A DNA stretch of 64,000 bases. Origin: 2-02-FULL-66-14 sp037443705 (GTDB lineage: Bacteria > Pseudomonadota > Gammaproteobacteria > Burkholderiales > SG8-39). The translations under genes and the position numbers were made by a program. The stretch's first letter is position 1. Every line of letters starts with the position of its first letter. A model generated the notes under the pieces. That model searched no databases. It worked only from the letters and a program-made list of their open reading frames with translations, and was not told the origin of the DNA. The stretch covers positions 23,725 to 87,724 of the forward strand of contig JBBINV010000006.1 of the NCBI GenBank assembly GCA_037443705.1, written 5' to 3'. Positions 1 through 8,315 of the stretch are shown here, one piece after another.

Positions 1-417
1 GCGGGCGTGCGCGAAGCGCTCGCGGCGCGAGGCATCGAGCTGCGCGCCGACCGTGTGAGCGAGGCGGAATTCTCGATTCCGCAGGGCCGGCGCGCCTTCG
101 TCGGGCTGCTCGAGCGTGCGCCGGGGTTCACCGCGCTCGTGTGCGGCAACGACACGCTCGCGCTCGGGGCGCTTGCGGAGTGCGTGCGCCGCGGACTTCG
201 CGTGCCGCAGGAACTCTCGGTCGCCGGGTTCGACGACATCGACATGGCGGCCGAGATCACGCCCTCGCTCACGACGGTGCATGTTCCCGCGTCGGACATC
301 GGGCGGCTCGCCGGCAGCCGCATGCTCGCGCGCCTCGCCGGCCGTCAGGTGCCCACGGTAGAGGAGGTGCGAGCCGATCTCGTAGTGCGCGCGAGCACCG
401 GCCGGGCCCCGAATTGA
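1..417 (+). CDS. LacI/GalR-family transcriptional regulator, C-terminal part
   Basis: The frame is open from the first base, so the gene begins outside the window and only the last 138 residues are seen. They match the effector-binding, periplasmic-binding-like half of LacI/GalR repressors: the segment ALVCGNDTLALGAL, then RVPQELSVAGFDDIDMA, then SLTTVHVP, which is the usual order near the C-terminus of the family. The helix-turn-helix is not in the window. The stop overlaps the TTG start of the following GMC oxidoreductase (ATTGA), so the two are translationally coupled and the regulator probably controls that gene. The ligand cannot be read from the sequence. Confidence 0.9.
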   Translation, partial: AGVREALAARGIELRADRVSEAEFSIPQGRRAFVGLLERAPGFTALVCGNDTLALGALAECVRRGLRVPQELSVAGFDDIDMAAEITPSLTTVHVPASDIGRLAGSRMLARLAGRQVPTVEEVRADLVVRASTGRAPN

Positions 418-1958
418 GCGACGCCGACTACGTCATCGTGGGCGCGGGCAGCGCGGGCTGCGTGCTCGCGAACCGTCTCTCCGCGGACGGTCGCCATCGC
501 GTCGCGCTGCTGGAAGCCGGGCCGCGCGACCGCTCGCTCTGGATCCACCTCCCGATCGGCTACGGCAAGACGATGTTCCACCCGGTGTACAACTGGGGCT
601 TCTACACCGATCCCGAGCCGGGGACGAATCACCGGCGCATCTACTGGCCGCGCGGCCGGGGGCTCGGCGGCTCTTCTTCGATCAACGGCCTCATCTGCAT
701 CCGCGGCCAGCCGGAGGACTACGACCGCTGGGCAGCGCTGGGCAACCGCGGCTGGGGCTGGAACGACGTGCGTCCGTACTTCGAGAAAAGCGCCATGAGC
801 GTTTCCGACATCGGCGAGCGGCACGAGCTGATGGAGGCGATCATCCGCGCCGCCAACGAGCTCGGCATTCCGGCGAACGCGGACTTCAACGGCGCGCGCC
901 AGGAGGGGGTCGGCTATTACCGGCTTTTCACGAAGAACGGCTGGCGCTCCTCCAGTGCGACCGCGTACCTGCGGCCGGCGCAGGGACGGCCGAATCTGCG
1001 GATCGAGACGGACGCGCACGTCACGAAGATCCTCGTCGAGGGAACGCGCGCGACTGGCGTTCAATACAGAAAGAACGGAAAAACCCTCGTCATCACGGCC
1101 GCCCGCGAAATCATCCTGTCCGCCGGTGCGATCCAGTCGCCGCAGCTGCTTCAGCTTTCCGGAATCGGTCCCGGGAAGCTGCTTCAATCCTTCGACATAC
1201 CCGTCGTCAAGGATCTCCCGGGCGTCGGCGAAAACCTGCAAGACCATCTGCAGCTGCGCGTGATGTACAAGTGCACCAGGCCGATCACGACCAACGACGA
1301 TCTGCGGTTCTTCTGGAGAAGGATGCTGATCGGGGCGAAATGGGTTCTTACGCGAAAAGGCCCCCTGGCCGTCGGCATCAACCAGGGCGGGCTCTTCACG
1401 CGCGTGCTGCCCGGATCGAAGACGCCCGACGTCCAATTCCACTTCGCCACGCTCTCGGCGGAGCTCGCGGGCGCGAAGCCGCATCCGTGGCCCGGGTTCA
1501 CGATGTCGGTGTGCCAGCTCCGGCCCGAGTCGCGCGGCACCGTGCGCATCCGCTCGGCCGATCCCTTCGAGCCGCCGTCGATGAAGCCGAATTACTTGAG
1601 CTGTGAAGTGGACAGGAAATGCGCGGTTGCCGGTGTGCGATTGGCGCGGAACCTGGCAAATACCCAATCCCTGAAACCCTACATTGCCGAAGAGTACCGC
1701 CCCGGCCCCAACGCGCGATCCGACGATGATCTCCTCAAATTCGCGCGCGACCACGGCGCCACCATCTTCCACCCCTCGGGCACCTGCAAGATGGGCAACG
1801 ATCCGATGGCGGTCGTGGACACTGACTTGAAGGTCCATGGAATTGCAGGGCTGCGCGTGGTCGACTGCTCGGTGATGCCCACGCTCGTCTCCGGCAACAC
1901 GCACGCGCCCGTGGTGATGATCGCCGAGAAAGCGTCCGACCGCATACTTTCGGGCTAG
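414..1958 (+). CDS. GMC-family FAD oxidoreductase (choline dehydrogenase-like)
   Basis: A 514-residue flavoprotein of the glucose-methanol-choline family, which oxidises alcohols and passes electrons to a quinone, a cytochrome or oxygen. The N-terminal dinucleotide-binding motif VIVGAGSAGCVLANRLS lies at about residues 6-22. The second GMC signature (GAIQSPQLLQLSGIG) and the C-terminal active-site region with HPSGTCKMG (His453) and GNTHAPV (Asn495, His497) are all present. The TTG start at 414 overlaps the LacI-type stop and places the FAD motif at the usual distance from the N-terminus; no in-frame ATG precedes the motif. There is no signal peptide, so it is probably cytoplasmic. The substrate is unknown. 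The 3' end overlaps the converging oxidoreductase beta gene as annotated, see that entry. Confidence 0.92.
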   Translation: MSDADYVIVGAGSAGCVLANRLSADGRHRVALLEAGPRDRSLWIHLPIGYGKTMFHPVYNWGFYTDPEPGTNHRRIYWPRGRGLGGSSSINGLICIRGQPEDYDRWAALGNRGWGWNDVRPYFEKSAMSVSDIGERHELMEAIIRAANELGIPANADFNGARQEGVGYYRLFTKNGWRSSSATAYLRPAQGRPNLRIETDAHVTKILVEGTRATGVQYRKNGKTLVITAAREIILSAGAIQSPQLLQLSGIGPGKLLQSFDIPVVKDLPGVGENLQDHLQLRVMYKCTRPITTNDDLRFFWRRMLIGAKWVLTRKGPLAVGINQGGLFTRVLPGSKTPDVQFHFATLSAELAGAKPHPWPGFTMSVCQLRPESRGTVRIRSADPFEPPSMKPNYLSCEVDRKCAVAGVRLARNLANTQSLKPYIAEEYRPGPNARSDDDLLKFARDHGATIFHPSGTCKMGNDPMAVVDTDLKVHGIAGLRVVDCSVMPTLVSGNTHAPVVMIAEKASDRILSG

Positions 1959-2811
1959 CCGCCCTGCGCTCCAGCCGCGCCCAGCCGGCGTCGACCTCGC
2001 GCTGCAACTGCTCGATCGCAGCGTCGTCCAGATGCCGGTAGCGCTGCTGCGCCTGGAGGTATTCGCGCACCGGCCGGGACTTCGGCGGACCGGTGAGCGT
2101 GTAGCGCCAGCCGTCCTCGACTTCGTAGAGCGGATAGACGCCGCTTTCCACCGCCAACCGCGCCACGGCGATCCCCTGGTCTTCCGGAACGCCCCAGCCG
2201 TCGAGGCAGGGCACGAGGAGCGTCAGGACGCGCATGCCGCGGATCGCTTTCGCCTTGCGCACCTTGCGCGCGAGGTCGTCGAGATAGGCCACGGTGGCGC
2301 TCGCCGCGTACGGGATTTCGTGCGCCGCCATGATCTCGATGAGGTTGTTCTTGCGCGTCGCCTTGCCCGCGGGAGTGGAGCCGGTGCGCGCGTAGTGCGG
2401 GGTGGAAGAGGACTTCTGCGCGCCGGTGTTCATGTAGCCCTCGTTGTCGAAGCAGACGTAGAGGATGTTCTCGTTGCGCTCGGCAGCCGAGGACAGGCAC
2501 TGCAGGCCGATGTCGTACGTGCCGCCGTCCCCCGCGAGCACGACGACCTGCGTGTCCCTGCGCCCGCGCACGTCGAGCGCCCGGCGCAGGCCCGGGGCGG
2601 AGGCGGCGCTCGTTTCGAGCGCGCACTGGTACACGGGGATGCGAAAGCCGCTGCAGGGCTGCGGCCCGGCGATGATCGCCATGCAGGAGGGCGGGATGAC
2701 CGCAACGGTATCGGGGCCGAGGGCGCCGAGCACGTGGCGCGCCGAGAGCGCGTCGATGCAGCCGGGGCAGGCGACGTGCCCGGAGCAGAGGAGATCGGTC
2801 AATCCACCCAT
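1735..2811 (-). CDS. 2-oxoacid:acceptor oxidoreductase, beta (thiamine diphosphate) subunit
   Basis: TPP-binding subunit of a pyruvate:ferredoxin oxidoreductase-type enzyme, similar to PadI of phenylglyoxylate dehydrogenase. An N-terminal GHVACPGC motif (cluster/TPP region), the TPP site VLAGDGGTYDIGLQCL and the following NEGYMNTGAQ segment are clear. The ATG at 2811 overlaps the alpha stop by 13 bases. The reading frame runs 224 bases into the converging GMC gene, giving 358 residues. Family resemblance ends near LERRAAS, around base 1955, where a shift of one base reaches a TAG immediately. A base missing from the GGG run there would explain the overlong end, so the natural stop is probably at 1955. 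Confidence 0.85.
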   Translation of the reverse strand: MGGLTDLLCSGHVACPGCIDALSARHVLGALGPDTVAVIPPSCMAIIAGPQPCSGFRIPVYQCALETSAASAPGLRRALDVRGRRDTQVVVLAGDGGTYDIGLQCLSSAAERNENILYVCFDNEGYMNTGAQKSSSTPHYARTGSTPAGKATRKNNLIEIMAAHEIPYAASATVAYLDDLARKVRKAKAIRGMRVLTLLVPCLDGWGVPEDQGIAVARLAVESGVYPLYEVEDGWRYTLTGPPKSRPVREYLQAQQRYRHLDDAAIEQLQREVDAGWARLERRAASPKVCGRTLSRRSSPRARACCRRRAWASPSSRPRAALQFHGPSSQCPRPPSDRCPSCRCPRGGRWWRRGRARI

Positions 2812-3959
2812 ATCGCCTCGGGAACGGGAACCGTCTCGCGCGCACGCGTTGCAAAGGAGAAGATCTTTTCGGGCGGCACGTTCACGCCGCCGACGCCCGC
2901 GAGGCAGCCGTGCACGCGCGGCGCGCGATCCATGCCGTAGAGCGCCGCGCGCAGCTCCTGGTGCAGCGCGCCGCCCGCGCCGGGCGAGAAATCGCGCTCG
3001 AGCACGACCACGTCGCGCACTCCCGCGAGCGCGTGGCGGAGCTCTGCCGCCGGTAGCGGGCGAAACAGCCGCACCTTGGCGAGCCCGGCGGCATGGCCCG
3101 CCGCGCGCAGCGCGTCCACGGCTTCGCGCGCGGTGCCGCACATGCTGCCCATGCTGACGAGAACGGGATCGGCGTCTTCGCACCGGTAGCGCTCGGCGAG
3201 GCCCCAGCCGCGCCCGGTGCGCGCCTGCCACTCGCGGTCCGCTGCGTCTGCCGCGGCGGGCACGCGCTCCATCGCGGCGCCGATCTCGCGCCGGTGCCGG
3301 CGGTACATGTCCTGCGTGACGACGTTGCCCCACGATTCGCCGCGGCCGGGATCGAGAAAATGCTCCGGCGCGTAGGCCGGGAGGTAGGCATCGACGAGCG
3401 CCTGCGGCGGCACGCTCACCGGTTCGAGCGAGTGCGAGACGTAGAAGGCGTCGATGTTGATCATCACGGGCAGCAGCACCTGCTCGGCCACGCGGTACGC
3501 CTGGATCACCGTGTCGAGCGCCTCCTGCGTGCTCTCGCAGTAGTACTGGATCCAGCCGGTGTCGCGCTGCGCGATGCTGTCGGTCTGATCGGGCCAGAAC
3601 GCCCAGGGCGAGGCGATCGTGCGATTGACGTTCGCCATCACGATCGGCGCGCGCGCGCCGCTCGCGTAGTGCAGCAGCTCGTGCATCAGCATGAGCCCCT
3701 GCGAGGCGGTCGCCGTGAAAACGCGCACGCCGGCGAGCGACGCCGGAATTCACGCCGCCATCACCGAGTGCTCGGATTCCGGCGTGAGGAACTCGGCGTC
3801 GAGCTCGCCCGCGGCGTGGAACTCGGTGAGGAGCTCGAGGATCGGCGTCTGCGGCGTGATCGGATAGACCGGCACGACTTTCGGCGGCGCGAGCCGCGCG
3901 CCCCACGCGATGGCGTGATTTCCGGAGAGCAGCACGCGGTCCTGCGCGACGGCGCTCAC
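2799..3959 (-). CDS. 2-oxoacid:acceptor oxidoreductase, alpha subunit, with in-frame TGA
   Basis: Alpha subunit of a pyruvate/2-oxoacid ferredoxin oxidoreductase (PorA/PadG-like), about 386 residues. The N-terminal domain carries PVYPITPQTPILELL and ESEHSVMAA; after the interruption comes VRVFTATASQGLMLMHE, the normal continuation of the family. The two halves are in the same frame, separated by a single TGA at 3752-3750. Relatives commonly have Cys here (AACIGAS-type sequence), so TGC or TGT to TGA is the simplest change. The GTG start at 3959 overlaps the upstream stop (GTGA). It is either a nonsense mutation, a base error, or, less likely, a selenocysteine codon. A 6-bp hairpin (3746-3730) follows the TGA but lacks a recognisable SECIS loop. 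Confidence 0.8.
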
Positions 3960-5560
3960 CGCAGCTCCTCCTGCATTGCGATCGAGCCCGTCGGGCATTC
4001 CCGCGCGCAAAGCCCGCAGCCCTTGCAGTACTCGTCCGCGACCGCATAGCCGCCCGGCACGCGCCGCACCGCCATGTCGGGACAGTAGTGGAAGCAGTTG
4101 TCACGGAAGACGCAGCGGCCGCAGGAAAAGCAGCGCCCGGCCTCGGCGAGCGCCTGCCGCCCGTCGAGCGCCGGACGAGCGCCCTCGGGCCGCGCGGCGT
4201 GCGGGTGGTAGAAAGTGTTGATGGCCCCGAGCGGGACGGTGGATCGGGCGGTTATTCCAGGCTCGCGCTCGCCCTTCAGCCAGCGATCGATCGCAGCCGC
4301 GGCATTGCGGCCTGCCGCGATCGCCTGCGTGACGAAGCGCGCCGTGCTCGCGACGTCGCCACCGGCGTACACGCCCGGGAGGCTCGTCGCGCCGTGCGCA
4401 TCGGTGCGGATGAGCGCGCCGTCGGTTTCGAGGGCGGAGAAGGGCTCGAGCTCCGGGTCCTGGCCGATCGCCACGACGATCGCGTCGGCGTCCAGGCGGA
4501 ACTCGGTGCCTTCGAGCGACGTCACGCGGAATTCGGCGCGACGCACGCCGGGCTCGAAGCGCACGCGCACGCATTCGAGCGTTACGGCGTGCGAACCCCG
4601 GCCCGCCGAGCGCAGCATCACGCCGCCGTGGATCGCGACGCCTTCTTCCCTTGCCTGCACGACTTCTTCGCGCTGGGCGGGCATCTGCGCTTCGGCTTCG
4701 AGCGCGAGAACGCTCACCTCGTGACCGGCGCGGCGCGCGCTGCGCGCCACGTCCATCGCGGCGCTGCCGCCGCCGATGACCGCGAGCCGCCGCCCCAGCG
4801 CGGGCGGCGTGCCCGCGTTCGTCTGCGCGAGGTAGGCGGCGCCGTCCAGCAGCCAGTCCTTCGCGCCACCGAGCTGCGGCAGGCGCTTCGGGCGGCGCGC
4901 GCCGGTCGCAAGGTAGACGGCGTCGAATTCGTCGCGCAGCGATTCGAAATCGCCCGGTGCGCGGAGCTCCGTCCCGGTGCGCACTTCGATACCGAGCTCG
5001 AGAATGCGCCCGACCTCGCCGTGGAGCACCTCGCGCGGCAGGCGGTAGGGCGGAATTCCCGAGCGCATCAGGCCGCCGAGCTCGGGCGCGGCCTCGAAGA
5101 CCGCGACCCGATAGCCGAGGCGGCGAAGCTGGCAGGCCGCCGAGAGTCCCGAAGGCCCTCCGCCGATCACGGCGATTCTTTCCGTCCGTTCGATTGCGGG
5201 CGGCGCGAAGCGCCAGCCTTCGGCGAGCGCAAGCTCGCCGGCATGGCGCTCGAGCGCGCAGATCGCGAGCGGCGCATCGTAGCCGCCGCGGTTGCAGGCG
5301 CTTTCGCAGGGCCGGTGGCAGATGCGGCCGGCCACCGCGGGAAAAGGATTGTGATCGACGAGCGTCGTCCACGCGCCGCGCCAGTCCCCGGCGCGCGCCT
5401 GCCCGATCCATTCCGCGATGCGGCCGTTGACCGGGCAGGCGAGATGGCAGGGCGAGGGCTGGCTTTGATACACCGGCAGCGCGGCGCGCCAGGTGCCGGT
5501 CCTGAACACCTCGGTCGTGCCGGTCGTCCAGGCGGTCGGCGGCGCGGCCGGAAAATTCAT
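3956..5560 (-). CDS. FAD/NAD(P)-binding oxidoreductase fused to a C-terminal ferredoxin domain
   Basis: A 534-residue protein of the glutamate-synthase small-subunit (GltD) type that would pass electrons between NAD(P) and the 2-oxoacid oxidoreductase core. An N-terminal Cys-rich cluster region (CHLACPVNG, CHRPCESACNRGG) is followed by two Rossmann motifs (AVIGGGPSGLSAACQLRRLG and AVIGGGSAAMDVARSARRAG), a YAGGDVAS flavin motif and a C-terminal bacterial ferredoxin part (CFSCGRCVFRDNC, CKGCGLCARECPTG). In phenylglyoxylate dehydrogenase the NAD-binding flavoprotein and the ferredoxin are separate subunits (PadH and PadF); here they are one chain. The ATG at 5560 overlaps the gamma stop (ATGA at 5557), which favours it over the longer upstream frame. 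Confidence 0.88.
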   Translation of the reverse strand: MNFPAAPPTAWTTGTTEVFRTGTWRAALPVYQSQPSPCHLACPVNGRIAEWIGQARAGDWRGAWTTLVDHNPFPAVAGRICHRPCESACNRGGYDAPLAICALERHAGELALAEGWRFAPPAIERTERIAVIGGGPSGLSAACQLRRLGYRVAVFEAAPELGGLMRSGIPPYRLPREVLHGEVGRILELGIEVRTGTELRAPGDFESLRDEFDAVYLATGARRPKRLPQLGGAKDWLLDGAAYLAQTNAGTPPALGRRLAVIGGGSAAMDVARSARRAGHEVSVLALEAEAQMPAQREEVVQAREEGVAIHGGVMLRSAGRGSHAVTLECVRVRFEPGVRRAEFRVTSLEGTEFRLDADAIVVAIGQDPELEPFSALETDGALIRTDAHGATSLPGVYAGGDVASTARFVTQAIAAGRNAAAAIDRWLKGEREPGITARSTVPLGAINTFYHPHAARPEGARPALDGRQALAEAGRCFSCGRCVFRDNCFHYCPDMAVRRVPGGYAVADEYCKGCGLCARECPTGSIAMQEELR

Positions 5561-6113
5561 GCCGCCGTCCTGCGTGGCCGAGTCTCCGTCAGACGGTAGC
5601 CTTCGAGACAGGCGCGCACGTTCGCTTCGCGCCCCTGGGCGCCGCATCCGCGATCACGCGCGCAAGCGTCTCGAGCGCTGGCGCACCGAGGGCGCCCGCG
5701 AATGCGCCGAGGAGCGCGGAATTGACGATCCGGCCCAGGCCGTGGCGCTGCGCAATGCCGATGCCGTCCACCGGGAGCACGCGGTAGCCGGACAGCTCGG
5801 CGGCGAGCTGCGCCGGGGTCCTGCGCGAGTTGACCACGATCCACGATTCGGGGCGCGCGGCGGCGAGCAGCCGGCCCTCGAGCAGGCTTGCATCGAAGCA
5901 GAGTAGGGCGTCGGCGCGCTCGATGTCGCAGCGCACGCGGATCGGCCGGTCGTCCACGCGCAGGAACGAGCTCACCGGCGTGCCGCGGCGCGCGCCGCCG
6001 TACGTCGCGAAGCTCTGCACCTCGCGGCCCTCGGCGAAGAAAGCCACCGCAAGAAGGTTCCCCGCGAGCTGCGCGCCCTGCCCCCCGCGGCCCTGGATGA
6101 CGATCTGGAGCAT
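5557..6113 (-). CDS. 2-oxoacid:acceptor oxidoreductase, gamma subunit, apparent -1 frameshift
   Basis: Gamma subunit (PorC/PadE-like), about 185 residues if repaired. It starts MLQIVIQGRGGQGAQLAG, the family hallmark, followed by the usual ATYGGARRGTPVSSF segment. As written the frame ends early at 5589. The expected tail (REANVRACLEGYRL) lies in the next frame and stops at 5557, where the TGA overlaps the ATG of the next gene. The switch point is at the CCCAGGGGC tract (plus-strand 5631-5639); one missing C or G restores the frame. This is probably a sequencing or assembly indel, though a real mutation or programmed -1 shift is not excluded. It is the first subunit gene of the operon, 68 bases after the BKACE gene. 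Confidence 0.82.
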
Positions 6114-6180
6114 GGCGCACAGCCTGCCGCGGCGCGCGTGCGCCGGGTTTGCTCTCGATCAAGAGAATTCGAACCGGTCC

Positions 6181-7011
6181 CTACGAGGGGCGCAGGCCGA
6201 GAATGCTTCGCGCCTCCTGAGGCGTCGCCGGGCGGCGGCCGAAGCGCTCGCAGTGGTCGGCGATCTTCTTCACGAGCTCGGCATTGCTCGCAGCGAGCCG
6301 GTCGGGCTCGATGCGCAGGTTGTCCTCGAGCCCGGTGCGGCAGTGGCCGCCCGCCTCCAGACACCACTGGTTGACCTCCCACTGATGACGCCCGATGCCG
6401 GCCGCGACCCAGGTCGCATTCGGAAGCACCTGTTCGAGTTCCGAACGCAGGAAATCAAAAATGGAACGACGAGCCGGCATCGCATTCGGGATGCCCATCA
6501 CGAATTGAACGTGCGGCGGGTCTTTCAGCAGGCCCTTTTTCACCAGGCTCGCGGCGTTGTAGAGCATCGCGAGGTCGAACACCTCGACCTCGGGCTTGAC
6601 GTCGTATTCCAGCATCGATTTCGCGAGGCTTTCCACGAAATCGGGCGGGTTCTCGTAGATCGCGGTGGGGAAGTTCACGGAGCCGGTGGCGAGCGACGCC
6701 ATGTCGGGCCGCAGGTACAGCATCGCGCCGCGCTTCGCCTGCTCGCGGCCGCGGCCGCCGGTAGAGAACTGGACGATCATCCCGGGACAGTGCTTGCGCA
6801 CCCCTTCCTGCACCCGCGCGTAGAGCTCGGGATCCGAGCCGGGCGACTCGTCCGGATTGCGCACATGGATGTGAACGAGGGAGGCGCCCGCATCGAACGC
6901 CTGGTGGGTCGACTCGATCTGCTCGGAGGGTGTCACGGGAACCGCGGGATTGTCCTTTTTCTTCGGCACCGCACCGGTGATCGCCACGGTGATAATGACG
7001 GGCCGGGTCAC
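6181..7011 (-). CDS. Beta-keto acid cleavage enzyme (BKACE, DUF849 family)
   Basis: A 276-residue TIM-barrel enzyme of the family typified by 3-keto-5-aminohexanoate cleavage enzyme. These metal enzymes condense a beta-keto acid with acetyl-CoA and release acetoacetate plus a new acyl-CoA. Family marks are the N-terminal VIITVAITGAVP, a metal-binding LVHIHVRNP motif, STGGRGR, KPEVEVFD and the C-terminal AAGIGRHQWEVNQWCLEAGGHCRTGLEDN stretch, split here as AAGIGRHQWEVNQ and GLEDNLR. The GTG start at 7011 overlaps the IclR stop (GTGA). The substrate cannot be assigned by eye. Its place between an IclR regulator and a 2-oxoacid oxidoreductase suggests a shared catabolic route. Confidence 0.9.
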   Translation of the reverse strand: MTRPVIITVAITGAVPKKKDNPAVPVTPSEQIESTHQAFDAGASLVHIHVRNPDESPGSDPELYARVQEGVRKHCPGMIVQFSTGGRGREQAKRGAMLYLRPDMASLATGSVNFPTAIYENPPDFVESLAKSMLEYDVKPEVEVFDLAMLYNAASLVKKGLLKDPPHVQFVMGIPNAMPARRSIFDFLRSELEQVLPNATWVAAGIGRHQWEVNQWCLEAGGHCRTGLEDNLRIEPDRLAASNAELVKKIADHCERFGRRPATPQEARSILGLRPS

Positions 7012-7787
7012 GCCTGTCTCCCGTCCTGGCCGAGCGTCGCCGCGATCTGGGCGGCGGCGCGCCGCATCGCCGGAAGGAACGAGTAGCCGCGCTTGAGCGT
7101 CATGCGCGGCGCAGGCCCGTGCACCGCGACGGCGGCGCACAGGCGCTGGCGCGAATCGAGCACCGGCACCGCAAGACACACCGACCCCGCGAGAAACTCG
7201 CCGGAGTCGGTGCCGATGCCGCTCGCGCGGATCTTGCCGAGCTCGCGCGCGAGCGCATCGACGCTCGTGACGGTGCGCTCGGTGTAGCGCCTGAGCGGCC
7301 CGTCCCCGAGCACCTTGCGCAGGCGCGCCTCCGGCAGGTGCGCGAGAAACAGCTTCCCGCTCGCCGTGCAGTGCAACGGCACGCGCGAGCCGACGTCCAT
7401 GTGCAAACGCACCTTCTCGGAAGTCTCCACGCGATCCAGGTACACCACCTCGTTTCCATCCAGCATCGTGAAATTGCAGGTCTCGCCGATCTCCTCGACC
7501 AGCCGCGCGAGCGCGGCGTGGCGCTGGGTGCGCAGCGGCGAGCGCATCTGCACCGCGAGCGACAGCGTGGCGACACGGTTGCCGATGCCGTAGCGCTTGG
7601 CGAAAGGCTCGCGCTGCACCAGCCCCCCGCGCGCGAGCAGCCCCAGGATGCGGTACACGCTCGGCTTCGGCAGACCGCTCGCGCGCGTGAGCTCCTCGAG
7701 GGTGGGCGGCTCCTCGGCCTGCGCGATCAGCTCGAGCAGCGCGAAGGCCCGCAGCGTTGCCGAGGATTTCGTTGTCCGAAATTCCAT
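7008..7787 (-). CDS. IclR-family transcriptional regulator
   Basis: A 259-residue regulator. The N-terminal winged helix-turn-helix (ALLELIAQAEEPPTLEELTR, then SGLPKPSVYRILGLL) is followed by the GAF-like IclR effector domain (ETCNFTMLDGNEVVYLDRVE, HCTASGKLFLAHLPE). The ATG at 7787 lies 51 bases from the divergent biotin carrier gene, so one intergenic region serves both directions. It is the first gene of the BKACE/oxidoreductase operon and probably controls both divergent units. A perfect ATTTCG/CGAAAT palindrome sits over its own first codons. The effector is unknown. Confidence 0.93.
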   Translation of the reverse strand: MEFRTTKSSATLRAFALLELIAQAEEPPTLEELTRASGLPKPSVYRILGLLARGGLVQREPFAKRYGIGNRVATLSLAVQMRSPLRTQRHAALARLVEEIGETCNFTMLDGNEVVYLDRVETSEKVRLHMDVGSRVPLHCTASGKLFLAHLPEARLRKVLGDGPLRRYTERTVTSVDALARELGKIRASGIGTDSGEFLAGSVCLAVPVLDSRQRLCAAVAVHGPAPRMTLKRGYSFLPAMRRAAAQIAATLGQDGRQA

Positions 7788-7826
7788 GTTCCATTATTGC
7801 AACGCTTTCGCGGCCCGTGCAATGAT
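7766..7826. promoter_or_regulatory. Candidate operator region between divergent IclR and biotin carrier genes
   Basis: Two dyads are visible. A perfect ATTTCG-N5-CGAAAT palindrome lies at 7766-7782 over the first codons of the IclR gene, and an imperfect ATTATTGCA-N16-TGCAATGAT pair at 7793-7826 spans the intergenic space. IclR regulators bind dyads of this size near their own promoters, so these are candidate operators. No convincing -35/-10 pair was found, so this rests on symmetry and position only. Confidence 0.35.
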
Positions 7827-7838
7827 CGCCGCCGCGCC

Positions 7839-8315
7839 GTGCGAAACGAGAAACTGACCTACGAGGACGTGCTGCGGATCGTCGAGCTGGTGAAGTCGGC
7901 CCCGTTCTCCGAGTTCCGCCTCAAGGTCGGCGAGATCGAGGTCCATTTGCGGCGCAGCAACGGTTCCGCTCCGGAAGAGAAGGGGGAAACCCGGGATTCC
8001 CAAGACTTGCCTTTCGCTTCCAGGGAGAAATCCGCTTCTCAAAGCCCTTCCTTTCCCCCCGACGCGATCCTGGTCCGGTCCCCGATGGTCGGGACCTTCT
8101 ACCGCGCACCGGCGCCGGACGCACCGCCGTTCGTGGAGGTGGGGCAGCATGTCGAGCCGGGTGCGACTCTCTGCATCATCGAGGTGATGAAGCTGATGAA
8201 CTCGATCGCCGCGGAGGCGCGCGGCGTCGTGGCGCAGATCCTCGTAGAGAACGGCGCGCACGTCGAATACGGAGAGGCCCTCATGGCGATCCGGCCCGAT
8301 CCGGAGGACGGATGA
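7839..8315 (+). CDS. Biotin carboxyl carrier protein (AccB-like)
   Basis: A 158-residue biotinyl carrier. The N-terminal helix region (LTYEDVLRIVELVKSAPFSE, FRLKVGEIEVHLRR) resembles AccB. A flexible Ser/Pro-rich linker follows, then the C-terminal barrel with RSPMVGTFYRAPAPDAPPFV and the biotinylation site IIEVMKLMNSI (Lys118). The GTG at 7839 gives an AccB-like N-terminus and is the first sensible in-frame start. The stop overlaps the carboxyltransferase start (ATGA at 8312), so the pair is coupled and this protein most likely carries CO2 for that subunit. No biotin carboxylase gene is in the window; it may be borrowed from the housekeeping acetyl-CoA carboxylase. Confidence 0.9.
   Translation: MRNEKLTYEDVLRIVELVKSAPFSEFRLKVGEIEVHLRRSNGSAPEEKGETRDSQDLPFASREKSASQSPSFPPDAILVRSPMVGTFYRAPAPDAPPFVEVGQHVEPGATLCIIEVMKLMNSIAAEARGVVAQILVENGAHVEYGEALMAIRPDPEDG

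Noticed and set aside
345..1904. Minus-strand open frame opposite the GMC oxidoreductase
   Set aside because: Antisense shadow. The GMC protein matches its family from end to end.
3730..3746. Bacterial SECIS element after the in-frame TGA
   Set aside because: The hairpin is short, begins 3 bases after the TGA, and its loop (TCGCT) lacks the GGU-type apical sequence. GC-rich hairpins are common here, so it is not called.
4101..5411. Alternative minus-strand frame inside the FAD oxidoreductase
   Set aside because: Arg-rich shadow in another frame; the Rossmann and ferredoxin motifs are only in the 3956-5560 frame.
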